Shown here: piece by piece, positions 46,117 to 52,805 of the stretch | How positions within the stretch are numbered: the first letter of the stretch is position 1 | Layout of the letters: each line of letters opens with the position of its first letter | DNA from: Knoellia locipacati | Lineage (GTDB): Bacteria; Actinomycetota; Actinomycetes; Actinomycetales; Dermatophilaceae | Direction: 5' to 3' | Assembly (NCBI RefSeq): GCF_007992835.1 | Contig: NZ_BKBA01000004.1 | Coordinates: forward strand, 1-64,000 | DNA length: 64,000 nucleotides | Made by a program: the position numbers and the translations under genes | Notes under the pieces: model-generated | Databases searched by the model: none | What the model was told of the DNA's origin: nothing | Seen by the model: only the letters and a program-made list of their open reading frames with translations

Positions 46117-48524
46117 GCAGGTCCTTCGGCTCCGCGCACGCGGCGCAGGGATGGCAGGGTCGGGAACGTGCGGCCTCCCGTGCGCGGGCGGCGGTCACGC
46201 TCGAGCAGGGGGCGGATGTTGAGGTCGGACCGTATCCGGCGCCACCGTGAGACGGCGCCGCGCAGCTGGCGTCGCACGTCGTCGGCCTCGTCGAGAAGGG
46301 TCGTCGCGACCTCGGGCTCGGGGTCGCCCGGGCCGAAGACGGCGGCGTTGGCACCCACGGCGATGGGCTCCGCGGTCACCGACTCGGGGAAGTCTCGGGC
46401 CTGCTCGAGCCGGGTCGCACCCCGCGGGACCGCGACGCCGAGGCTGCGGGCGTCGCTGACGAGGTCTCGCCAGACCCAGGCCGCGCGGGACGCGGTCGGA
46501 CCGGTCGTGGCGTGCCGTCGGCGACGACGGGCCTTGAGCCAGCGGATCACGGCGAGGGCGGCGAAGAACAGCAGGACCGGCAGGAGCAGGCCGAGCACGA
46601 GGATCTTGAGCCAGAGCGGCCACGCACCGATGTCGAGCGGGTTGCGCTTCTTCTTCTTGATGTCGGTGGCGTTCTGCGCCTGGTCCGGTCCCTGGAGCAC
46701 CGAGGGCGGGTTGACGCCGGCCGGGGGCGGCACCTGGGCGCCGACCTTCTGCTCCTCGGACTTGAGCTGCTGCTCGTTGGGCTTCTTGTTGCGGTCGGGC
46801 AGGAAGGTGGAGGGCAGCAGCGCGTGCCACGTGCCGTTGTCAACCTGGACCTCGACCCAGGCGTGCACGTCCTTGCCCTTGACGACGCCGTCGGGCTCGG
46901 GGACGGCGCCCATGACGACGCGGGTCGGGATGCCGAGCCGGTTGCCGGCCAGGGCCAGGGTCGAGGCGTACTGCTCGTCGTTGCCCGCGAGCTGGGTGGA
47001 GCCGACGAAGCGGCTCAGCCGGGCCAGGCCGTGGCCGGGGAGGTAGACCTTCTCGTAGGAGTTGGCGGTGCCGCCGTCGGTGTAGGCGCCGTCGGAGGTC
47101 ATCGTCTTGGCGATGGCGACGAACTTCTCCCACGGGCTGCCGGCCTGGCCGCTCCAGGCGTCGAGCTTGGCGTCGAGGAAGCTCGTGTCCTCGGCGACCT
47201 GTCCACCGCTCTTGACCGACAGCTCCTTGGGGAGCGTCGTCGACCAGTTCTTGTCGAGGACCGCGTCGAACGAGTAGGTGTCACCCGGCTGGAGCGAGGC
47301 GGGCACCACGGCCGTCTCGGTCGCGGTGTTGAGCCACAGCGCGTCGGCGAGGTCGTTGCCGCGGGCCCCGTCGAAGCGGACACCGGTGGCGGACCCGGCG
47401 ACCGGGAGCCAGACGCCTTCGTACCCACCGTCGGGCACGGTGACCGTCGCGGTCACCCGGTCACCGGAGATCCGGGGGGCGATGCGCGAGCCGACCTGCT
47501 GGAACGGCGTGCCGTCCATCGCGCGGTCGGCGGCGCCCCAGACGAGGCCGTCGTAGTTGTCGAGGGTGGCGAAGCGGACGGGCGTGCCCTCGGGCAGACC
47601 CGTGACCTTGAGGACCTCGGCGTCGTAGAGCTTGGCCGAGTTGGGCTCGGTGTAGCGGCGGAACCCGGACAGCGGGCTCGAGAACTGGGCCACGTCATAG
47701 GGCGGGGTGAGCTGGTCGCGCACCACGGTGCGGGCCGAGCTCGCGTCGGCGCCGGGGAGGATCTGGCCGAGGAACGTCCCGGCGAGGGCGGCGACGACGA
47801 TGAGCACGATGCCCGTGACCAGGCGGGCCTGACGACCGGCGCCGTTCTGGAGCGCCGCGCGGGTCCGGCCGGCACGCACGACGAGCCAGAGGATGAGGAC
47901 GAGCGCGAAGAGCACGCCCTGGACGAACTTGGCCGCGGGCTGCTGGGTGCCGAGGGCGATGCTGCCGACGAGCAGGACGACGGGGGCCACGGCCGCACCG
48001 CCGACGCTGCGGAACCGGCGGCCGATGCCGTAGGTCGCGGCCGCGCCGAACAGGCCGGTGACCCAGGGCAGGGCCACGAGCGGGCCGCGGGCGTCGACCG
48101 GCGGGAGCAGCGTGAGCCACTCCTTCCAGCCGGTCACCGGGGCGACCGCGAGGTCGACGAAGGTCTGCAGGCTGGGGATGAACCCGGCGATGAGGTCGCC
48201 GCGCACGGCCACCGGGCCGCCGAGGACGAAGTGGATCGCCACGAGGACGAGCACGGTGGCGAGCAGCGGCCACGACCGGACCACCGCGACGTGGGCGACG
48301 AGAGTTCCGACGACGACGCCGACGGTCGCCGCGGCGATCCACTCCCACCCGATGAAGCCGGTGCGGAAGCCGACGAGGGCGATCGCGACGAGCGCGAGCG
48401 CGAAGGCGAGGTCGACGAGGGCGTCGCGCGACGGCATACCGAAGAGGGAGGGCCCCGACGAGGGCTTGCGGGCGGGGCGCTCCTTGGCGCGCGAGCGGCG
48501 GCTCGCCGTGGCGTCGGTGCTCAT
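46113..48524 (-). CDS. TgpA/DUF3488-type membrane protein with an inactive-looking transglutaminase domain
   Basis: 803 residues: about seven N-terminal membrane helices (about 35-250), an extracytoplasmic transglutaminase-fold domain (about 420-600), another transmembrane helix (about 645-665, ILVLGLLLPVLLFFAALAVI) and a cytoplasmic tail of about 130 residues. In active relatives the core reads G-x-Cys-E-x-F-A. Here it is AGNDEQYAS, with Asp516 where Cys is expected; His554 (VHAWVEV) remains, and the usual DPT Asp site reads LLPS. So transamidase or protease chemistry is unlikely. It overlaps DUF58 upstream and giant protein 2 downstream by 4 nt each, as in MoxR-DUF58-transglutaminase operons. 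Confidence 0.82.
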   Translation of the reverse strand: MSTDATASRRSRAKERPARKPSSGPSLFGMPSRDALVDLAFALALVAIALVGFRTGFIGWEWIAAATVGVVVGTLVAHVAVVRSWPLLATVLVLVAIHFVLGGPVAVRGDLIAGFIPSLQTFVDLAVAPVTGWKEWLTLLPPVDARGPLVALPWVTGLFGAAATYGIGRRFRSVGGAAVAPVVLLVGSIALGTQQPAAKFVQGVLFALVLILWLVVRAGRTRAALQNGAGRQARLVTGIVLIVVAALAGTFLGQILPGADASSARTVVRDQLTPPYDVAQFSSPLSGFRRYTEPNSAKLYDAEVLKVTGLPEGTPVRFATLDNYDGLVWGAADRAMDGTPFQQVGSRIAPRISGDRVTATVTVPDGGYEGVWLPVAGSATGVRFDGARGNDLADALWLNTATETAVVPASLQPGDTYSFDAVLDKNWSTTLPKELSVKSGGQVAEDTSFLDAKLDAWSGQAGSPWEKFVAIAKTMTSDGAYTDGGTANSYEKVYLPGHGLARLSRFVGSTQLAGNDEQYASTLALAGNRLGIPTRVVMGAVPEPDGVVKGKDVHAWVEVQVDNGTWHALLPSTFLPDRNKKPNEQQLKSEEQKVGAQVPPPAGVNPPSVLQGPDQAQNATDIKKKKRNPLDIGAWPLWLKILVLGLLLPVLLFFAALAVIRWLKARRRRRHATTGPTASRAAWVWRDLVSDARSLGVAVPRGATRLEQARDFPESVTAEPIAVGANAAVFGPGDPEPEVATTLLDEADDVRRQLRGAVSRWRRIRSDLNIRPLLERDRRPRTGGRTFPTLPSLRRVRGAEGPA

Positions 48525-50203
48525 GCGAGGACTCCGCTGAAGAGGACGCGGCGCAGGTCGGCGAGCTCGCGCACGGTGAGGATGGTGAGGCCGCCGGCGT
48601 GCCGGACACCGACCTGGGCGTCGGGGTCGATGACGAGGGCGACCCTGATGACCTCGACCTCGAACTGGGCGAGCGCGCGCTGGACCTGGATGAAGGGGCG
48701 GTGCGAGCCGGTGACGAGGATCGCGACGCTCGCGTCGGGGGCGAGGGCCGCCGCGTCACCCGCGGAGCCGAAGATGTCGACCGGACCCACGGAGGCGCGG
48801 GCGAAGGTGTCGAGGGTCAGCGGCGCGGTCGCGCGCGAGATCTGCTGGTCGTGGCAGACGATCGTCGTGTCCTGCTCGTCCATGATCGAGCGCACCGCGA
48901 GCGAGGCGGCGCACGAGATCGCGAGCTCGACCGCGGCGTCCTCACCGGTGTAGACCTCGGGCGTCGTGTCGACGACGACCGCGACGTGGGAGCGACGGGT
49001 GTCGAGGAACTGGCGGACGAGCAGCCGGTCGTGCTTGGCACTCGAACGCCAGTGGATGTAGCGGCGGTCGTCACCGGGCTGGTACTCGCGCAGGGCGTGG
49101 AAGGCGAGGTCGGACATCGACAGGTCGGGCGTGACCTGGCCCTCGAGGTCACGCAGGAGCCCGGCGCCGAGCGGCTCGAGCGAGGTCGTCATCGGGTGGA
49201 CGAAGAGCTCGGTCTGCTCGGTCCACTCCATCGTGCGGCGCACGAGCCCGAGGGGGTCGCCGTGCACCGTCGTCGCGGGACCGACCTGGATGACACCCCG
49301 GCGCTCGGTCGGCACGACGAAGAGCTCCTCGTGCGACTTGCCCGAGCCGAGGGACGGCAGCGTGAAGCGCGCGGCCGACCGGCCGACGGGCAGCTCGACG
49401 AGCAGGGGCAGCATGCCCCGGCCCGAGAGGTTGCGGACCTCGATCCGGCCGGTCGCCGGGTCACCGACCGTGACGCGGGTGGGGTCGACGTCTGTGCGGA
49501 TCTCGACCTTGGCGTGGCCGATCGCGAGCGCGACGCACGCGAGGAACAGCACGAGGCAGGCAACGGCGATCATCGAGAGCTCGGCCCAGCCGTAGCGGCT
49601 CGCGAGGAACCAGGCCACGAGCCCGAGCACGAGGACGGTCCAGCCGAGCGGGGAGACCCACGCGAGGGTGTTGGCCACGGGGCGCCACACCGGTGCGGCG
49701 CGGTCGGCCAGCGGCTTGATCCGCTCGCCGGTGAGGTCGAGGAGGCGGGCGCCACCCTGGGTGATCGCCGCCGGGATCTGCACGCGGGGCAGCGTGATCG
49801 TCGGGAGCTCGGGGCGCAGCCGGGTGGAGCGGCCACCGGTGGAGGCCGGCGGGTCGTTGCGTCGCACGGCCTGGGTGTCGACCTCGGGCTGGCGCAGGCC
49901 GAGGAGCGAACGCCAGCGCGAACCGCCCGTGGCGGTGGCGCCCGAGGCCTGCCGACGGCTCGGCTGGTCCTGCGCGGGGCGGACCTTGAGCGACGACCGG
50001 GAGACGGTGGCCTCGGGCTCGTCCTGCTGCGGCGCCGCCGAGCGCGAGCGGGTGCGCTCCGGGACGGGGGTTGCTGGTGCGGCGGGGGGTGCTGGGGTTG
50101 CTGGCGCGGCAGGTGCCGCGGGGGTCGGCGGGGTCGACGACGACGGCCCGCGCAGGTCGGACCGCCTCACCGTCGCCTCGTCGGGCTCCACCGGGTCGGA
50201 CAT
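48521..50203 (-). CDS. DUF58 family protein (MoxR partner) with N-terminal Thr motifs
   Basis: 560 residues. A disordered Pro/Ala-rich N-terminus (about 1-120) holds two related motifs, DEATVRRSDL (Thr11) and PEATVSRSSL (Thr66). Two membrane helices (about 180-225) follow, then a beta-rich region and the DUF58 signature LREYQPGDDRRYIHWRSSA leading into a von Willebrand A-like fold (HVAVVVDTTPEVYTGED). DUF58 proteins work with MoxR ATPases. The Thr motifs look like FHA-binding phosphosites; this is inference. The gene starts 2 nt after the MoxR stop. Confidence 0.85.
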   Translation of the reverse strand: MSDPVEPDEATVRRSDLRGPSSSTPPTPAAPAAPATPAPPAAPATPVPERTRSRSAAPQQDEPEATVSRSSLKVRPAQDQPSRRQASGATATGGSRWRSLLGLRQPEVDTQAVRRNDPPASTGGRSTRLRPELPTITLPRVQIPAAITQGGARLLDLTGERIKPLADRAAPVWRPVANTLAWVSPLGWTVLVLGLVAWFLASRYGWAELSMIAVACLVLFLACVALAIGHAKVEIRTDVDPTRVTVGDPATGRIEVRNLSGRGMLPLLVELPVGRSAARFTLPSLGSGKSHEELFVVPTERRGVIQVGPATTVHGDPLGLVRRTMEWTEQTELFVHPMTTSLEPLGAGLLRDLEGQVTPDLSMSDLAFHALREYQPGDDRRYIHWRSSAKHDRLLVRQFLDTRRSHVAVVVDTTPEVYTGEDAAVELAISCAASLAVRSIMDEQDTTIVCHDQQISRATAPLTLDTFARASVGPVDIFGSAGDAAALAPDASVAILVTGSHRPFIQVQRALAQFEVEVIRVALVIDPDAQVGVRHAGGLTILTVRELADLRRVLFSGVLA

Positions 50204-50205
50204 CG

Positions 50206-51174
50206 TCAGGCGACGCGCTCGGTCGGCGGGGCGACCTCACCCAGGATCTGGTCGATCACCTGGTTGACGGTGATGCCGGCGAACTGGGCCTCGGCCGTGA
50301 CGAGCAGGCGGTGGTTGAGCACCGGCTGGGCGAGCAGCTTGATGTCGTCGGGGATGACGTGGGTGCGGCCCTGCCCGATGGCCCAGGTCTTGGCGCAGCG
50401 GACGAACGCGAGGCAGCCGCGCACGGACAGACCGAGCCGGACGCTCACGTGGCGACGGGTCTCCTCGGCGAGGCGCGAGACGTAGTCGAGGATGGCGTCG
50501 TCGACGTGCACCTCGTCCGCGAGCTCGGCCATGTCGAGGATGACCTGCGAGGTGACGACCGGCTCGAGGGCCTTGGTGCGGTCACGCGTCTTGGCGTCGC
50601 GCAGCACGCGCACGGTGGCGTCGTGGTCGGGGTAGCCGAGCGTGGTCTTCATGAGGAAGCGGTCGAGCTGCGCCTCGGGGAGGCGGTAGGTACCGGCCTG
50701 CTCGATGGGGTTCTGGGTGGCGATGACCATGAACGGGTCGCCGACCTCGTGACGCACGCCGTCGACGGTGACCTTGGCCTCCTCCATGACCTCGAGGAGG
50801 GCCGACTGCGTCTTGGGTGACGCGCGGTTGATCTCGTCGGCGAGGACGATGGTCGCGAAGATCGGCCCCTGGTGGAACTCGAACTTCTTGCTGTTCGGGT
50901 CGTAGATCGTCACGCCGGTCACGTCGCTGGGCAGCAGGTCCGGCGTGAACTGGATGCGGCTGTTGGTGCCGTGGACGGTGCTCGAGAGCGCGCGCGCTAG
51001 CTGGGTCTTGCCGGTGCCGGGGAAGTCCTCGAGGAGGAGGTGCCCCTCGGACAGCATGCAGGTCAGGGCCAGTCGGATGACGTGCTCCTTGCCGAGCACG
51101 GCCTTGTCGACGTTGCTCACCATCGCCTCGAAGGTCTTGGTGAACCACGCGGCCTGGTCATGGGTGACCGTCAT
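50206..51174 (-). CDS. MoxR-family AAA+ ATPase
   Basis: 322 residues. Walker A is DFPGTGKTQLARAL (about residues 55-65), Walker B is IVLADEINRASPKTQSALLEVMEE, sensor 1 is FMVIATQNPIEQAGTYRLPEAQ, and a lid domain follows (VRGCLAFVRCAKTWA). MoxR ATPases act as chaperones that mature or insert cofactors in vWA-type partners. It is first in the run MoxR-DUF58-transglutaminase-giant proteins, all closely spaced. Its promoter should lie in 51175-51507. Confidence 0.93.
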   Translation of the reverse strand: MTVTHDQAAWFTKTFEAMVSNVDKAVLGKEHVIRLALTCMLSEGHLLLEDFPGTGKTQLARALSSTVHGTNSRIQFTPDLLPSDVTGVTIYDPNSKKFEFHQGPIFATIVLADEINRASPKTQSALLEVMEEAKVTVDGVRHEVGDPFMVIATQNPIEQAGTYRLPEAQLDRFLMKTTLGYPDHDATVRVLRDAKTRDRTKALEPVVTSQVILDMAELADEVHVDDAILDYVSRLAEETRRHVSVRLGLSVRGCLAFVRCAKTWAIGQGRTHVIPDDIKLLAQPVLNHRLLVTAEAQFAGITVNQVIDQILGEVAPPTERVA

Positions 51175-51507
51175 GGGTCAGGGTCCTCTCATCGCTGGGA
51201 CGGGGTCGACCCCTCCGGCCCGCGGAACCCTGCGCGATCCCCGACCCGATGACGTCACCCCCCGTGGGTGCCAGGCACAGCGAGACTGCGTGACGTGTCA
51301 CAAATCTCCGCGTATGCCGTGTCGCACCCTACCGTCTGAAAGTGGCCTCACCCTAGGTGTCCATACCCACTCTTGACTTACCGAGCAGTAGTTGAACCCT
51401 CCATTTCCACGCCCCACGTGCGACTGATTGCCCCACCGGGACACCTCTCAGGTCGACGTCTTGCCCTGTCAGGACATGTCGTCGCCACGCTGCAGGCGAC
51501 GGTGAGG
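51175..51507. promoter_or_regulatory. 333-bp region upstream of the MoxR operon
   Basis: No ORF is supported. It holds the palindrome GTGACGTGTCAC (51290-51301), one GTATGCCG (51312), TAGGGT-like -10 candidates on the minus strand near 51328-51356, a 23-bp inverted-repeat copy (51421-51443, see the mobile element entry), and a GTCGCC/GGCGAC hairpin near 51482-51500 that may end the DUF559 gene. The palindrome resembles CRP half-sites but has the wrong spacing (4 rather than 6). Confidence 0.4.
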
Positions 51508-52556
51508 TCACCAGACCTTCCGGGTGAACTCCTGGGCCACCATGCGCCGCCATGTCGCGATCTCCGCCTCGACGCCGCACTCATCCAATCTGCGCCTGCA
51601 GCAGGAGCACCTGAGGATGGCGTCGACGGATCTGGGCGGACCCGCGGAGCGCTGGAAGCGAGTGTGGATCTCTCCTCCGTCGATGGCCTCTCGGGGAGTC
51701 CACCGCACCACAGCCAGTCCGAGGTCGGTGAACCCACGCTGCCGCTCCTCCTCGGCGAGCAGACGCCGTCCCACCTGCTGCTCCGATGCGCCGTCCTCGA
51801 GGTACTTGGCCACCCCGTCAGCCTCGCCGACGACACCCTCGCGGCTCCACAACACGTCGCACCTGCCGATGTGACGGCCCGCCGGGGTGAGGATGTCGAC
51901 CTGGGGCACGCCGATGGGAAGTCCCCATCGATGGGTGGCCCAGGCCGATGCGGACTCCAGCCAGTTCTCGCGTCGGCCGTCCACAAGCAGGAGGACGTGT
52001 TCGATGCCGCGACACCGGGCCACCTCCGCTGGTGGGACCTCATCGTCCACAGCTCCTCACGGGTGACGAGACCGGCTCGCAGCGCGCCGTCGGCGATCGC
52101 CAGAGCGTCGCGGGGGTGAAGCTCGCGGGCGCAGTCGATGACGGTCCGGGCCACGACGAACTCCGGAACCCCGGCGGAGATCCGCACGTGTTCGTAGGGC
52201 GTCGCTCCTCGATGGAACTGCCGCCAGGTGTCCGACCTGCTGGTCCGCAGGTCGTCGAGCACCGTCATGGCGACGTGCTGCGGAGGGTGGGTCGGGTGTG
52301 GCAGCCCCAGAAGGGCAGCAGCACTCGAATGACTCACGATGGCGTCCTTCGTCAGCCGGACGGCGGCTTCGGCCTTCATCCGGTGCTGCTCCCAGGCGGA
52401 GTGGGACTCCCAGGACGAGCGGACGGCATACAGGCGTTCGGCAACACGCACGAGCGTGCCGGAGGCCGCGGCGCGGCTCATCGCGCGGGCCGACAGTCCG
52501 GCTGCAACCACATCGGCGCGGACGAAGGGCTGAGGAAGCTCGTCGAAGGGAACCAT
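51508..52556 (-). pseudogene. Frameshifted AbiEi-like wHTH + DUF559 (Vsr-like nuclease fold) gene
   Basis: The start at 52556 (MVPFDELPQPFVRADVVAAG) gives a winged-helix AbiEi_4-like N-terminus and a conserved middle up to QRRWPGVAAS. The continuation, GIEHVLLLVDGRRENWLES and the PD-(D/E)xK-like core RCDVLWSREGVVGEADGVAKY, lies in another frame ending at 51508. One lost base near 52006-52012 (a GCGCGGC stretch) explains the switch: restoring one base reads GVAR-IEHVLLLVDGRREN. Catalytic-type residues (E in WLES, D in CDVLW, E in GEADG, K in AKY) remain. This family is not a proven antitoxin. A sequencing error is an alternative. Confidence 0.75.
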
Positions 52557-52654
52557 CGTCGAAGGCTGCGGGGTTCGAACAGCCCATGAACAGGACGACC
52601 GGCGCACATGTGGATGACCGAGGCATCACAGCCGACCTGTGGACGGTCCGAGAG

Positions 52655-52744
52655 CTGTCCCAGTGGAGCAATCAGTCGGAATGGCCTGTCCCAGTGGAGC
52701 AATCAGTCGGGTCACCGCGCTGTCCCAGTGGAGCAATCAGTCGG
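52655..52744. repeat. Three direct copies of a 25-bp repeat
   Basis: Identical 25-nt copies (begin CTGTCCCAGTGG, end GCAATCAGTCGG) at 52655-52679, 52686-52710 and 52720-52744, separated by 6 and 9 nt. An inverted, slightly diverged copy is at 51421. They lie about 100-190 bp upstream of the DUF559 start and just before the terminator of the M6 protease gene. Confidence 0.95.
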
Positions 52745-52749
52745 GAACG

Positions 52750-52787
52750 CATCGGGCCCGCATCCCCTGAGGGATGCGGGCCCGATG
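52750..52787 (-). terminator. Terminator hairpin of the M6 protease gene
   Basis: CATCGGGCCCGCATCCC and GGGATGCGGGCCCGATG form a 17-bp perfect stem with a CTGA loop, 19 nt beyond the protease stop on the minus strand. Confidence 0.8.
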
Positions 52788-52805
52788 GTCAGGCGCTGGT
52801 TCGGG

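Larger units (their letters stand above)
51421..52744. mobile_element. Candidate cassette: wHTH/DUF559 gene bounded by inverted repeats
   Basis: At the left edge CGACTGATTGCCCCACCGGG plus ACA (51421-51443) is the reverse complement, at 21 of 23 positions, of the sequence repeated three times at the right edge (copies within 52655-52744). The outer ends thus read CGACTGATTG inward from the left and CAATCAGTCG outward on the right, like terminal inverted repeats. Only one, broken, gene lies inside. No transposase and no clear target-site duplication is seen, so this could be a non-autonomous unit mobilised in trans, or the repeats could be binding sites of the encoded protein. Confidence 0.45.

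Noticed and set aside
52655-52744. Possible CRISPR array
   Set aside because: Only three repeats with 6- and 9-nt spacers, no cas genes, and an inverted copy elsewhere.
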